DNA of 64,000 nucleotides from Bacillota bacterium (GCA_023443285.1 JAEZVB010000050.1:1-64000); one strand, 5' to 3'. Shown: positions 36,238 through 47,889, numbered from the stretch's first letter. The notes: generated from the letters alone by a model not told the origin. Translations and numbers: made by a program.

Positions 36238-36421
36238 ATTAATCCTCCTGCTAGTAAGGCATTGACGGCGATAAAAGTTTGTCCATAAATTTACAAAACA
36301 AAAAACTATAAAACCTGTAAAAAAGGACATAAATCGCCCATTTTTTTTTACTCAAAAATTAAATAACTAAGTATTAATTCCAGCTTTTAAAAAAAATCCC
36401 TTCTTAGCCACTCGGTGTAAA

Positions 36422-36838
36422 TTACAAATTTACGCCAATAAAGCCGCCTAATGCTCCCGCTAAGCTGCCTGCAGCAAACTTATTAACTAACATAAGCCAG
36501 GATACTTGCTCATGCCCAAGTTCAAGGCCAACTCCAGTTGAAAAGAGTACATATATAACGCCGACAGCACAACCTACCAACAAGCCTTTAGCGGCTATTT
36601 GCTTTGTGGCATAGACACTACCCACAAAAATGCTGGTCATAGTTACTGCTACCATTATATATTCAAGATAATTTTCAATAAATCCATCTTCAGACATCAG
36701 ACTAATTACTGAGAGGCATACAGCACAAAGAAGTGAGATAGCAATACTAACAGCCACACCTTTAAAGATAGTCATGGGAATATTGGTATTATTCGGCTTG
36801 TTAGGGTTGCTTTTGATTCGATGGGATGTTTTGGCCAT
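36422..36838 (-). CDS. Small membrane protein, TIGR04086-like
   Basis: A 138-residue protein with four hydrophobic segments and a positive, Asn-rich N-terminus. The shape and the last GSLAGALGGFIG block resemble the TIGR04086 (YrzE) family of Firmicutes, which has no known function. AGGAGGAAGT precedes the ATG. It stands alone. Confidence 0.65.
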   Translation of the reverse strand: MAKTSHRIKSNPNKPNNTNIPMTIFKGVAVSIAISLLCAVCLSVISLMSEDGFIENYLEYIMVAVTMTSIFVGSVYATKQIAAKGLLVGCAVGVIYVLFSTGVGLELGHEQVSWLMLVNKFAAGSLAGALGGFIGVNL

Positions 36839-36915
36839 ACTACTTCCTCCTGCAAAGCTTTTACTGTAAATTTATGCAGCTGACGGCCAAATATACCGGA
36901 CTTTTATATAACTAC

Positions 36916-37674
36916 TTATAGTCCCCAACTATCCAGTACATTCATGATTCCATAATTAGTCAAATCAAAATGAATCGGTGTAATGGATATCTTACCATTT
37001 TGTACGGCAACTATATCGCTGTCTGGAGCATTCTCAGTGTCAGAAATATGACCGCTCATCCAATAATAGGTGCGGCCACGGGGATCTTGACGGCGTTCAA
37101 AGGTGTTCTCGTAGTTGCGAACCCCTAGTTTAGTAATGGCTATTCCCTTTAGTTGGCACTGTGGTAGTGCCGGAACATTGATATTGAGTAAAGTATTGGG
37201 TGGTAAACTTTTGTTAACCATGGTTTCAATAACTTTTTTTGCAGTTTTGGCGGCTGGTTCGAAATCGAATTGTTGCCAACTGTCTAAGGACATTGCTATT
37301 GCCGGTAAACCGTGTAAAGCTCCTTCAATAGCAGCGCTAACAGTACCGGAATAGAGAACATCTGTACCCAAATTAGAGCCTTGGTTAATTCCTGAAACAA
37401 TAATATCTGGCAAATCATCTTTCAATAGCGATTCTAAGGCAACTTTAACACAATCGGTCGGCGTTCCTACGACCCGCCATGCACAAATATCTTGATTATC
37501 TAAAAGATGTTCGTCGACCCAAATGGGGTGATGTACCGTAATTGCCTGGCTCGAAGCACTTTTTTCACTATCTGGCGCTACTACCGTAATTCGGGCAATT
37601 TGCGATAATTCTTGCCATAATGCTTTTATTCCAGGTGCATGTATGCCATCATCATTAGTCAATAATATATGCAA
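36916..37674 (-). CDS. surE: 5'-nucleotidase SurE
   Basis: A 252-residue metal-dependent nucleotidase. The LLTNDDGIHAPGI start, the SASSQAIT block and VSGINQGSNLG near residue 95 match SurE, including the Asp-Asp and Asn metal ligands. It removes phosphate from nucleoside monophosphates in the cytosol. The start is TTG 37674, with GGGGGG upstream. It directly follows queE. Confidence 0.92.
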   Translation of the reverse strand: MHILLTNDDGIHAPGIKALWQELSQIARITVVAPDSEKSASSQAITVHHPIWVDEHLLDNQDICAWRVVGTPTDCVKVALESLLKDDLPDIIVSGINQGSNLGTDVLYSGTVSAAIEGALHGLPAIAMSLDSWQQFDFEPAAKTAKKVIETMVNKSLPPNTLLNINVPALPQCQLKGIAITKLGVRNYENTFERRQDPRGRTYYWMSGHISDTENAPDSDIVAVQNGKISITPIHFDLTNYGIMNVLDSWGL

Positions 37675-37691
37675 AGTACAACCCCCCACTA

Positions 37692-38417
37692 TTATAATTG
37701 ACCCATAAACTTATGGGTTTGTGGAATGACCCGGACATTGGTAAGCAATGTTAACGCATTTTCTTGATGAGCTAACATAGTATCAGGCAACACGAGCTCA
37801 CAACCATTTAGCGGAGTAACTGGTTGAAGAATTACTGGAATATTAGTGTCGACAGAAGCTACCAAGTTAAATGCCTGCTGTAGCTCTTCATAATTACTCT
37901 GCCCTGTTACCACAATTTTTACAAAAACCTCTTTTTTTGCTGCTAGGCGTAAAAACTCTGCATGTTCCCGCCAATAGGCCTTTCCCGTGGTACTTGGTAA
38001 TTTTATATCCATACTGATAATTTCAATATGTGGTAACACCATTGCCAGTTGTTCATACAAAGTGCCATTGGATTCAAGATAGATTGGAGCCTTAAGTTGT
38101 GGGGCTAATTCAGCGATCATCTGAGCCTGCCACAATGGTTCGCCGCCAGTCAGACTGATAGAATGATGGCGAATTGTCAATAATGAATTAATAAGATTGG
38201 CCAGCTTATTAGTTGGTAACGGATTCGATAGTTGGCAAAAGTCTCGTTTGCCTGGAGTTTGCTCTACTAAGGCAGTTTTGCATGCGAGACGGGATTCAGG
38301 CGTATCACAGTAAGTACACGCCAGATTACAGCCTGCCAGGCGTACAAAAATCTGCCTTGTACCTACATATAAACCCTCGCCCTGAATCGATGAAAATAGT
38401 TCTACAACCTCTATCAT
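37692..38417 (-). CDS. queE: 7-Carboxy-7-deazaguanine synthase
   Basis: A 241-residue radical SAM enzyme of queuosine biosynthesis. The cluster motif CNLACTYC (CX3CX2C) is near residues 30-37, preceded by the SIQGEGLYVGTRQIFVRLAG block, and TGGEPLW follows. It makes CDG from carboxytetrahydropterin, the product of QueD, whose gene is 3 bases upstream. Confidence 0.93.
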   Translation of the reverse strand: MIEVVELFSSIQGEGLYVGTRQIFVRLAGCNLACTYCDTPESRLACKTALVEQTPGKRDFCQLSNPLPTNKLANLINSLLTIRHHSISLTGGEPLWQAQMIAELAPQLKAPIYLESNGTLYEQLAMVLPHIEIISMDIKLPSTTGKAYWREHAEFLRLAAKKEVFVKIVVTGQSNYEELQQAFNLVASVDTNIPVILQPVTPLNGCELVLPDTMLAHQENALTLLTNVRVIPQTHKFMGQL

Positions 38418-38420
38418 ACG

Positions 38421-38798
38421 CTACCCCTGTGGACAATATTTGACAGCTGACCGGGGGGATTCCCACACCTCTACGCAGCGAACTTTAATATTCTGCTGGA
38501 AAACGGGTCGATCCGCCAGGGAGTCATAAATATATTTTGCTATATTTTCTGCCGTTGGGTTGATTGCCTTAAATGCCGGCAAATCATTTAGATAATAATG
38601 GTCAAGATAGTCGATGACCTCACCAACCTCAGCTTTCAGGTCTTTAAAATCCATAACCATGCCTAATTGATTAAGTTCATGACCGGTAACGGTAACTTCC
38701 ACTTTCCAATTGTGTCCATGCAACCGACAACACTTGCCTGGATAATCCGGTAATTGATGGGCTGCCTCAAATTCGGCAATAATAGTTAAATCATACAT
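38421..38798 (-). CDS. queD: 6-Carboxy-5,6,7,8-tetrahydropterin synthase
   Basis: A 125-residue protein of the PTPS family. The zinc ligands are His in FEAAHQL and HGH in CCRLHGHNW, and the catalytic Cys is in CCRLHGH. The late VWESPRSAVKY block carries the substrate Glu. It acts before QueE. QueC and GTP cyclohydrolase genes are not in this window. AAGGAGGC precedes the ATG. Confidence 0.93.
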   Translation of the reverse strand: MYDLTIIAEFEAAHQLPDYPGKCCRLHGHNWKVEVTVTGHELNQLGMVMDFKDLKAEVGEVIDYLDHYYLNDLPAFKAINPTAENIAKYIYDSLADRPVFQQNIKVRCVEVWESPRSAVKYCPQG

Positions 38799-38882
38799 AG
38801 TAACGCCTCCTTAAACAATACAATTAATCAGAATAGTATACTTTCGCAAATCCTATCGGTGTATTCCCTTATATTAATTATT

Positions 38883-38907
38883 AAAAAAAGATGAGTATTA
38901 ACTCACC
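38883..38907 (-). terminator. Terminator of the glycosyltransferase gene
   Basis: GGTGAGT pairs with ACTCATC on the minus strand, followed by T7. Confidence 0.8.
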
Positions 38908-38909
38908 TT

Positions 38910-40193
38910 TTATTTGATAGCTTGCTTGCTTACCAGAGAATCTTTGGAAAACTCGTTAGAATTATTTAACAGCACATCACGATAACTAAGACTGCGTGTA
39001 TGCTCAGTATGGCTCCAACTGCGCTCATGACGATGCAGATAGCCAAGGAAGGTTATTGGTATCCAACTGTAGATAAACAGCGGATAGAAAATCGAGTAAA
39101 ACCATGTTTTCCAATTAGCCCGGATTTTGAACAGAACAATCGCCGGGAAAATATATTGGCCAACAGCAATGATAGTCCAAACTTCTAACGGTAAAACTTT
39201 ATATAAGATGTTAGTATAGAAGGGAGTAATATGATACAGGTAACTTAACAAAACAAAAGTTGTTGATAATATTAAGAAATACGGCTGCACCAGATGTAGT
39301 ATACCGTCCAAAATCCGGATATCACGTCGTTTTATACCTTCCGCCAATAATTTGGGGATGAATCGTCCGGCAACATCGAAATGACCTTGTGCCCAACGCT
39401 TGCGTTGATTCCAAGATTGTTTAAAGGTCAGCGGTTTTTCATCATAGACAATGGCATCATGTGCCCAAGTGGTACGAATGCCAATCAAGAGTACTTTCAT
39501 TGTAAATTCCATATCTTCAGTAAGACAGGTAGCGCCCCAGCCAAACTTCTTCAGGATATCAGTTGAAATGCACATACCCGTGCCGCCTAAGACACTGGAT
39601 AAGCCTACGTTATATTTCGCCAAATGCCAAATATGGTTTACCACCCAGAAAGAAATCGCAAAGGTGGCCGAAATCCAAGTATCATTCGGATTTTTGGCGT
39701 CAAGATATCCTTGAATAACTTTTTCTCCTTTACATAGACGATTATTCATCTCTAGGAGAAAATTCGGATCCACTAGATTATCTGCATCAAATACTACTAC
39801 GGCATCATACTGTTTAGGTTGCGCAAATAGTTTTTCAAACATCCACTCCATAGCATACCCTTTACCGCGCTGCTCAAGATTAAATCGTTCATGAACAATC
39901 GCCCCGGCCTTTTTTGCTATCGAAGCTGTTTTATCTTTGCAGTTGTCGGCAATAACGTAAATATCATACAGTTCACTAGGGTAGTTAAGCACGTGCAAAT
40001 TTTCTACTAATTGACCAATGACTTGCTCTTCATTATGAGCAGCCACGATAATGGCAAAGGTGTTCTTGGGAGTTGTAATTTTATCTTCATGTTTCTTAAC
40101 AAGCCCAAAAAATGCAAGGATAAAATAGTACAGCGTAAAAAATACGATGATAAGCTGCATGGGAATCATTATGTAATCAAAAATATAATTCAT
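38910..40193 (-). CDS. Processive family 2 glycosyltransferase
   Basis: A 427-residue membrane glycosyltransferase. A hydrophobic segment at the start and three or more near the C-terminus enclose the GT2 domain, with VVFDADNL near residue 125, LTEDMEFT near 225 and the processivity motif QRKRWAQGH. This fits N-acetylglucosamine-type polymer synthases (PgaC/IcaA like) and related enzymes, but the sugar cannot be read. It stands alone; AAGGAG precedes ATG 40193. Confidence 0.82.
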   Translation of the reverse strand: MNYIFDYIMIPMQLIIVFFTLYYFILAFFGLVKKHEDKITTPKNTFAIIVAAHNEEQVIGQLVENLHVLNYPSELYDIYVIADNCKDKTASIAKKAGAIVHERFNLEQRGKGYAMEWMFEKLFAQPKQYDAVVVFDADNLVDPNFLLEMNNRLCKGEKVIQGYLDAKNPNDTWISATFAISFWVVNHIWHLAKYNVGLSSVLGGTGMCISTDILKKFGWGATCLTEDMEFTMKVLLIGIRTTWAHDAIVYDEKPLTFKQSWNQRKRWAQGHFDVAGRFIPKLLAEGIKRRDIRILDGILHLVQPYFLILSTTFVLLSYLYHITPFYTNILYKVLPLEVWTIIAVGQYIFPAIVLFKIRANWKTWFYSIFYPLFIYSWIPITFLGYLHRHERSWSHTEHTRSLSYRDVLLNNSNEFSKDSLVSKQAIK

Positions 40194-40356
40194 GGATTTA
40201 TTCTCCTTACAAAATCCTGCGATATTAAGTAGCAAGGATAATTCACAGGACTTATGAACGGTTTCCTAAAACTTTTCATATAAATCATATGCTGATTTTA
40301 AATGTAAATGATTCATTTTTGCTGTTGGGGAAAATCTAACTAGCGGTTATATCAGA

Positions 40357-41025
40357 TTAACGCTTGTCAAAAATTCCAAAGGTTGTATTTAAGATACCAA
40401 ACAGCGCATAAACAAAAAATGGAACAAATAAAACAGCATTGAATGTCAGAAATAAAATATATGCCCCGACGGCTACTGAAATAATTGCTGGAATAACGCG
40501 AATAGGTTCGCCGTCTTTTCCTTTAAAATCTGGATAGCGAATGGTGCTCACCATTAAGTAAGCAAAAACAGCTACCATTAAAGGGAAAAACCAACCAGCC
40601 GGTTTCATATCAAGCATGACAAAAGTAGCAATTACACAGCCACCTGCAGGGATTGGCAAACCCATAAAATAGCCTTTTACGGTGCTGGTATTAACATTAA
40701 ATCGAGCCAACCTTAGCGCTCCACAGGTTGCAAAAGCAGCCGCTATCAAGGCACCTCCCTGGAAATCTTTCAACATATAGGCATACGCCATAATGGCAGG
40801 AGCCACGCCGAAAGATACTAAGTCACACAGGGAATCGAGTTCTTTTCCAAAGTCGCTGCTTACACCAAAATACCGGGCTACCCGGCCGTCCATACCATCT
40901 GCTACCATGGCGGCCACAACGAACAAGGCTGCAGAAAAAAACTCGCCTTGAAACGCAAAAACAATAGCAAACATACCTAGAACTAAATTAACTGCAGTTA
41001 CTATATTAGGAATAGCGTTTTTCAC
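40357..41025 (-). CDS. pssA: CDP-diacylglycerol-serine O-phosphatidyltransferase
   Basis: A 222-residue membrane enzyme with about six hydrophobic segments. The CDP-alcohol phosphotransferase motif DGMDGRVARYFGVSSDFGKELD is near residue 45. It makes phosphatidylserine from CDP-DAG and serine. It starts with GTG inside the psd stop region (GTGA overlap), and the two genes form the phosphatidylethanolamine pathway. Confidence 0.94.
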   Translation of the reverse strand: MKNAIPNIVTAVNLVLGMFAIVFAFQGEFFSAALFVVAAMVADGMDGRVARYFGVSSDFGKELDSLCDLVSFGVAPAIMAYAYMLKDFQGGALIAAAFATCGALRLARFNVNTSTVKGYFMGLPIPAGGCVIATFVMLDMKPAGWFFPLMVAVFAYLMVSTIRYPDFKGKDGEPIRVIPAIISVAVGAYILFLTFNAVLFVPFFVYALFGILNTTFGIFDKR

Positions 41026-41663
41026 TCTTCCATTACCCTCCCTATTACTGTTTTTCCTCCTTTTACTCGATCCCCCTTCTTTACTAAAATTTCAACGTTT
41101 GTTGGAACAATAAGTTCAGTGCAAGAACCAAATTTAATAAGGCCATAACGTTCCCCTTGCTTTAAGACTGTGCCTAAAGTAACCCAGGAAACTATGCGCC
41201 GAGCCAAGATTCCGGCAATTTGCGTAACCAATACGCGCATTTTGCTATTTTCCAAACCGATAGCATGCCGTTCGTTTTCACATCCAGCTGATTCTTTATA
41301 AGCAGGTTTAAATCGACCACAAGTATACTGCTGATATTTAATTTCCCCTTGAACTGGGCTACGATTAACATGCACATCAAAAACTGACAAAAAAATAGTA
41401 ACTTTTATGCCTTTATCATTTAAAAACTGGTCATCATACACCTCTGCAATGCCCATTACTTTGCCATCAGCAGGCGACATTATCAAGTTATCATTATCAG
41501 GCACATTGCGTTTGGGATTGCGGAAAAAGAAAGTAACAAATGCTGTCAATACTCCAGGAATTATAGCCCAATGGACCCCCAGATTTAAGGCAGCAATAAT
41601 TGTGACCAGTCCAAGTACAGCGATGTATATGTATCCCTCTTTTACTATAGGAGTTTTTACCAT
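41022..41663 (-). CDS. psd: Phosphatidylserine decarboxylase proenzyme
   Basis: A 213-residue protein of the short, soluble-type psd group. The catalytic and self-cleavage motif is present as KFGSCTEL near residue 182, where serine becomes the pyruvoyl group. DVHVNRSPV is the conserved His block near 93. It makes phosphatidylethanolamine. A hydrophobic pair at the N-terminus anchors it. GGAGGTGG precedes the ATG. Confidence 0.93.
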   Translation of the reverse strand: MVKTPIVKEGYIYIAVLGLVTIIAALNLGVHWAIIPGVLTAFVTFFFRNPKRNVPDNDNLIMSPADGKVMGIAEVYDDQFLNDKGIKVTIFLSVFDVHVNRSPVQGEIKYQQYTCGRFKPAYKESAGCENERHAIGLENSKMRVLVTQIAGILARRIVSWVTLGTVLKQGERYGLIKFGSCTELIVPTNVEILVKKGDRVKGGKTVIGRVMEE

Positions 41664-41753
41664 CTATCCACCTCCCTGCGACAAACCTCCTCGTAGTTTT
41701 CAAGCAAAAAAGCAAGTTCAGTATATCAGTATAATATACTTAATTTACTTTGT

Positions 41754-42482
41754 CTAATATTTTTTCCCTAGAATGACTTTTAGTGCAAACTTGGGCAAAG
41801 CCAGCATTCTAATGGCTCGCTGTGGCTGGCAAAGCAACCGGAATAACCATTCTAAACTGGTACGCTGCATCCATAACGGCGCACGCTTAACAGCGCCAGC
41901 CATTACATCCAAGGTACCGCCAACGCCCATACATACTGGGACATTAAGTTTTGTTAAATTTTTAGCCAACCACTTTTCTTGCTTTGGAACCCCTAGAGCC
42001 GCCAGCAAAATATCAGGTTTGGCTGCTTTTATTTTTTGAATGATAGCAGGCTCATCCTCTGCAGTAAAAAATCCATGTCTTGTCCCAATTATACATAAGC
42101 CGGGGTAACGTTCAATGGCCACCGTTTTGGCTTTTTCAACAATTTCACTCTGACTGCCAAACAAAAATACCCGGTATCCTTTTACAGCAGCCTGCGCTAA
42201 AAGGTTTTGCGCCAAATCATAACCTGCTACCCGCTCTACCATAGTATATCCTTGATGTCTTGCCGCCCATACTACACCAGCCCCATCTGGTACTACTAAA
42301 TCTGCGTTGGCTAAAATAGCAGCCAGTTCGCTGTCTTTTTGAGCCAGCATAACCATTTCGGCATTGGCGGTAGCCACTAAATGCGGCGTTTTTTCTGCAA
42401 TAAACTGCTCTAATTTGGCCACAGCCTCAGACATGATTACATTATCAATAGAAACATTTAAAACAGTTGCTTTTATACCCAC
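41754..42482 (-). CDS. WecG/TagA/CpsF family glycosyltransferase
   Basis: A 242-residue GT26 enzyme. Family blocks are VVPDGAGVVWAAR near residue 82, RVFLFGSQ near 127, and GVPKQEKWL with GVGGTLDVMAGAVKRAP towards the end. In Firmicutes it transfers N-acetylmannosamine to undecaprenyl-linked GlcNAc in wall polymer synthesis; here the product is not known. It lies between the PE genes and the class A PBP gene. Confidence 0.87.
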   Translation of the reverse strand: MGIKATVLNVSIDNVIMSEAVAKLEQFIAEKTPHLVATANAEMVMLAQKDSELAAILANADLVVPDGAGVVWAARHQGYTMVERVAGYDLAQNLLAQAAVKGYRVFLFGSQSEIVEKAKTVAIERYPGLCIIGTRHGFFTAEDEPAIIQKIKAAKPDILLAALGVPKQEKWLAKNLTKLNVPVCMGVGGTLDVMAGAVKRAPLWMQRTSLEWLFRLLCQPQRAIRMLALPKFALKVILGKKY

Positions 42483-42540
42483 TGAAAACTATTTACTCCT
42501 TACAATCAAATTAACTATCCTAGCACATTGTACCACAAGT

Positions 42541-44511
42541 TTAAAATGACGGCAATCTTGACCAAGGCCATTTCCAGAAAGGCTGCTTATTTTGCTGCTG
42601 TTGTTCGGGCGGCTCAGACTGATTTTTGTCAGGAGTAACCCTACCACGTACTGCCGTCGGCTGCGTACCTCGAATAAAAGCGCTATATTCAATTTCTTTG
42701 CAGGCACCGTCTGCCAGCTTTCCCGTATTTGTACAAATGGGAACACTAGTTACTATATTGGGAGGAATAGTAAAATCGGTAAGTGGTGTACCAGTTACTA
42801 TTTTAGACACCATTTTCCCCCAGGAAGCTGACACTTCTGTACCGGAAATGCCCACCGGTTTACGGCTGTCATTACCAATATAAATACCAACTACAATATC
42901 GGGAGTATAACCAATAAACCAGGCTGTCTCATAATTATCAGTAGTACCTGTTTTGCCGGCAGCAGGACGGCCAAGATTGGCTGGCGTTGCTGTCCCATCC
43001 TGCAGTACGCCTCTAAGCATATCGGTTAAAATGTAGGCCGTTTCCGGAGTAAGCACCGACTGTTGCTCTATTCTGCCTTCTTCAAGCACCTGATTATTTT
43101 CATCAAGTACCTTTACTATTACCATCGGCTTCGACAGTATGCCGCTATTGGCAAAGGCCGTATACGCCGTTGTTAATTCCCACAAATTCACTCCCTGTGT
43201 TAATCCGCCCAAAGCTGTTGCCAGATTGTTATCTTCCGGCGTCAGTGTCGTAATACCCATAGCTTTCGCAAGATTGAGAACCTGGTCAATGCCTATTTGC
43301 TGCCCCAGCTTGACGGCCGCCACATTGACCGACCAACGTAGCGCTTTTTTCATGGTTATAGGACCACGGTATTTCTTATCATAGTTAACGGGCGAATAGC
43401 CATTTATATTAATTGGTTCATCAACGATAATTGCGTTAGCCGTAAGACCCTGATTAAGTGCGGTAGCATATAGAAATGGTTTGAAGGCCGATCCTGGCTG
43501 CCTAACTTCCTCAAATACCCGGTTGATTTGGCTTTCTTCATAGTTGCGCCCGCCGACCATTGCTTTCACATATCCTGTTTTGGGATCAAGCGCCAGTACG
43601 GCTCCCTGCATTTCCAGCAATACCGCCTCGGCTGCTTGTTGCTGCTTAATATCAAGTGTCGTATAGACCTTCAATCCACCTTTATAGACTCTGTCTGCCC
43701 CATATCGGCCAACTAATTCCTTAGCAACATAATCGAGAAAATAAGAGGCTTGTACCACTCGCTTTTTTTTGCCGGCAAGCATAATGGGCTCAAGCATCGC
43801 ACGATCGGCTACACTTTCAGAAATATATCCCTCTTTAACCATGTTACTTAGCACCATGGCTCGGCGTTCCATAGCTGCCTTCCTATCAATATAAGGCGAA
43901 TAAATATTGGGTCCCCGCGGCAATCCCGCTAATAGAGCGCTTTCGGATAAAGTCAATTCTTTGGCATGTTTGCCAAAGTACATTTGTGAGGCAGCTTCCA
44001 CGCCATAAGCTCCTTCGCCGAAATATACCTGGTTTAAGTATGCCTGTAGAATTTCTTGCTTTGAAAACCTATAATCAATAACTAACGCCAGTATTGCTTC
44101 TTTCACTTTCCGGATAAAGGTTCGCTCTTGTGTAAGAAATAGGTTTTTAGCCAATTGCTGGGTGATAGTACTACCGCCTTCTACCAAACTACCACGGCGG
44201 ATATTGACCACGACAGCACGCACAATCCCGATAGGATCTACGCCGAAATGTTTATAAAAACGCGTGTCTTCGTTGGCGATAATGGCTTGCTGAACATAAG
44301 GTGATATACTGTTAATATTTACTACTATCCGATTTTCTTCAAATAATTTTGAAATCAGCTGACCGTTTATGTCAAAAACCTGAGTAGCAGACACTAAATT
44401 CAAGTCATTCAGACTGTCGATTCCCGGCATTCCCCAAAAAGCAAAGCAGGTATTAACGGTCATTACTAATATAAGAAAAATTATGCTAATTCGAATGCAA
44501 GTTATTTTCAT
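42541..44511 (-). CDS. Class A penicillin-binding protein (1A family)
   Basis: A 656-residue bifunctional peptidoglycan polymerase. One N-terminal membrane segment, then the GT51 transglycosylase with EDTRFYKHFG near residue 80 and the QQLAKNLFL and AYLNQVYFG blocks, then the transpeptidase with the nucleophile in PGSAFKPF near 330, SVN near 385 and KTGTTD near 530. The C-terminus is rich in Pro, Gln and Trp. It acts outside the cytoplasmic membrane. ATG 44511 has AGAGGAG upstream. Confidence 0.94.
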   Translation of the reverse strand: MKITCIRISIIFLILVMTVNTCFAFWGMPGIDSLNDLNLVSATQVFDINGQLISKLFEENRIVVNINSISPYVQQAIIANEDTRFYKHFGVDPIGIVRAVVVNIRRGSLVEGGSTITQQLAKNLFLTQERTFIRKVKEAILALVIDYRFSKQEILQAYLNQVYFGEGAYGVEAASQMYFGKHAKELTLSESALLAGLPRGPNIYSPYIDRKAAMERRAMVLSNMVKEGYISESVADRAMLEPIMLAGKKKRVVQASYFLDYVAKELVGRYGADRVYKGGLKVYTTLDIKQQQAAEAVLLEMQGAVLALDPKTGYVKAMVGGRNYEESQINRVFEEVRQPGSAFKPFLYATALNQGLTANAIIVDEPININGYSPVNYDKKYRGPITMKKALRWSVNVAAVKLGQQIGIDQVLNLAKAMGITTLTPEDNNLATALGGLTQGVNLWELTTAYTAFANSGILSKPMVIVKVLDENNQVLEEGRIEQQSVLTPETAYILTDMLRGVLQDGTATPANLGRPAAGKTGTTDNYETAWFIGYTPDIVVGIYIGNDSRKPVGISGTEVSASWGKMVSKIVTGTPLTDFTIPPNIVTSVPICTNTGKLADGACKEIEYSAFIRGTQPTAVRGRVTPDKNQSEPPEQQQQNKQPFWKWPWSRLPSF

Positions 44512-44638
44512 GACATACACTCCTCTTAGCAATAGTATCCCCAAGCTTCCTTACTTTACATGCAGGAATCGCACGTATTATAGAGAATATACGAAAAATA
44601 GACATAGTAATTTAAATTATTCTAAACAGGAGCTATAA

Positions 44639-45574
44639 ATGAAACATAAATCGAGAATCTTTCAAGCAGTTTGTGGTTTATGTGCTATTTGCCTTACGTT
44701 ATTAGTATCATCACCACTGGTTCTACTTGCTTTCCCAAAACTCAACTCGCCTGTCCCAGTATCCGGTGCTCCAACGGATCTGGAAGATACTCAACCTAAA
44801 CCCGAAAGCATGTATACCATACCTAGCAACGTAATGGACGCTTATTATATGAATGAAAATCCAGATAATCCCCCCATCCCGGCAAAGCCGGTGTATGACA
44901 TATTTACCGTAGCCGAACGGCAAACCCAGGGATTAACATTAGAAGTACCGAAAATAAGTCCCTATTACGCAGAAAAGGTTGTCTACCTTACTTTTGATGA
45001 TGGTCCAGAACCTGAAAACACGCCTGCTGTTCTTGCTCTGTTGAAAAAGCATGAGATTAAAGCAACTTTCTTTGTTGTAGGAAATCAGATTGAAAAGTAT
45101 CCTGAGATTCTACGTCAAATTTATCAAGATGGCCATGCCATTGGCAATCATTCTTACAATCATGTGTACCGTGAACTTTATCAATCTCCCAACAGTTATT
45201 TTTCCCAGCTTCGTCATACTGATGAAATAATTAAAAAGGTAATTGGCGTACGACCACGTATCTCCCGTGCGCCCGGTGGTTCGGCCGGCAGTTTTACTAA
45301 AGACTACTGGGATAATCTAAAGAAATTAGGCTACACAGAAGTGGGCTGGAATGTTAGTTCAGGAGATGCATCTAGTGCCAAGGCTAACGGAATAGTAAAT
45401 AATATTGTTTCCCAAATGGAAAACAAGCATTTATGGAGTCATGCGACTTTACTTATGCATGATGGCCGGGGCCATGCTGAAACAGTAAAGGCTTTACCTG
45501 AGATTATAAAATATTATAAAGATCGCCATTTTGAGTTTCGAGTAGTTAATTTTGAAACACCCTCACCTTGGTAA
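44639..45574 (+). CDS. Polysaccharide deacetylase (NodB domain)
   Basis: A 311-residue exported or membrane-anchored protein with a hydrophobic segment at residues 9-31. The NodB domain has TFDDGPEPENTP near residue 118, the HSYNH metal motif near 175, and the RAPGG block near 222. It removes acetyl groups from cell-wall or other sugars. It is divergent from the PBP gene, with about 130 bases between their starts. It ends at a shared terminator. Confidence 0.9.
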   Translation: MKHKSRIFQAVCGLCAICLTLLVSSPLVLLAFPKLNSPVPVSGAPTDLEDTQPKPESMYTIPSNVMDAYYMNENPDNPPIPAKPVYDIFTVAERQTQGLTLEVPKISPYYAEKVVYLTFDDGPEPENTPAVLALLKKHEIKATFFVVGNQIEKYPEILRQIYQDGHAIGNHSYNHVYRELYQSPNSYFSQLRHTDEIIKKVIGVRPRISRAPGGSAGSFTKDYWDNLKKLGYTEVGWNVSSGDASSAKANGIVNNIVSQMENKHLWSHATLLMHDGRGHAETVKALPEIIKYYKDRHFEFRVVNFETPSPW

Positions 45575-45580
45575 ATCGGA

Positions 45581-45614
45581 AAAATGCTTTGGACAAATGT
45601 CCAAAGCATTTTTT
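45581..45614. terminator. Bidirectional terminator between deacetylase and guaB
   Basis: AAAATGCTTTGGACA pairs with TGTCCAAAGCATTTT, with T-runs on both sides. It serves two converging genes. Confidence 0.9.
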
Positions 45615-45628
45615 GTTTAGTATTGTTA

Positions 45629-47167
<1,539 letters not shown>

Positions 47168-47191
47168 CTATGTAATTAAGAAAAATAATAC

Positions 47192-47229
47192 AAAAAAAAT
47201 ATAATGCCTGGCAAAATTACCAGGCATTA
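47192..47229 (-). terminator. Terminator of the 3D-domain gene
   Basis: TAATGCCTGG pairs with CCAGGCATTA on the minus strand, followed by a T8 run. Confidence 0.85.
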
Positions 47230-47232
47230 CTT

Positions 47233-47871
47233 CTAATTAAGAACATATACTTTTACGTTTTGGACACCGAAATCATAAGCTTTATCGACCGAGTGCATTG
47301 CAATATCAATACGGTTTCCCTTAATTGCGCCGCCAGTGTCCTCGGCAACACCGTACATGCTATTACCATCAGCAAATTCAATATATACCCTTGAACCAAG
47401 CGGAATAACATTGGGATCAACAGCAATCACCCCAGGGCGCACCTGAGTACCCATGTGGGTTAGATTGCCCCATTGTCCATTATCATGTGGCCCGGGTGCA
47501 TAGGCAGTAGCCTTTATATCTAGTGCGGCTTTGTAACGTCCTGGTCCTTTACCACGCGAGGTTTCCATTTTACGGCCACCTTGTAGGCTTTGTAAAGTTT
47601 CATGTCCGGCAACCCCATCGGCGATAAGATTATTTGCTTGCTGAAAGCTTATTATCGCCTGTTCGGTAGTTTCACCAAAAATACCATCCACAGTCAAGTT
47701 ACTATACCCTAAATCAATAAGCTTTGCTTGCATTTCATAAACGTCTTGGCCTTCCATACCTACTTTCAGAGTCTGATCGCCGAGCCCGGCAAAAACTACC
47801 GGTGTCCAGCTGGCAACCAGTAATACTGCCATTGTAACAGTACTGGCAAAGATTTTTTTGATGTTTTTCAT
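47233..47871 (-). CDS. Exported 3D-domain protein with peptidoglycan-binding domain
   Basis: A 212-residue exported protein: signal peptide in residues 1-28, a PG_binding_1 domain at about 35-93 (GDIFG-like VDGIFGETTEQAI), and a C-terminal 3D domain with three Asp residues (AVDPNVIP, EDTGGAIKG, RIDIAM). Such proteins are related to the lytic transglycosylase fold and to Sps/YabE-type resuscitation proteins. It probably cuts or remodels cell wall. A c-di-AMP riboswitch lies directly upstream, which fits a wall hydrolase. ATG 47871 follows AAAGGGG. Confidence 0.9.
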   Translation of the reverse strand: MKNIKKIFASTVTMAVLLVASWTPVVFAGLGDQTLKVGMEGQDVYEMQAKLIDLGYSNLTVDGIFGETTEQAIISFQQANNLIADGVAGHETLQSLQGGRKMETSRGKGPGRYKAALDIKATAYAPGPHDNGQWGNLTHMGTQVRPGVIAVDPNVIPLGSRVYIEFADGNSMYGVAEDTGGAIKGNRIDIAMHSVDKAYDFGVQNVKVYVLN

Positions 47872-47889
47872 AGAAAACACCCCTTTCTA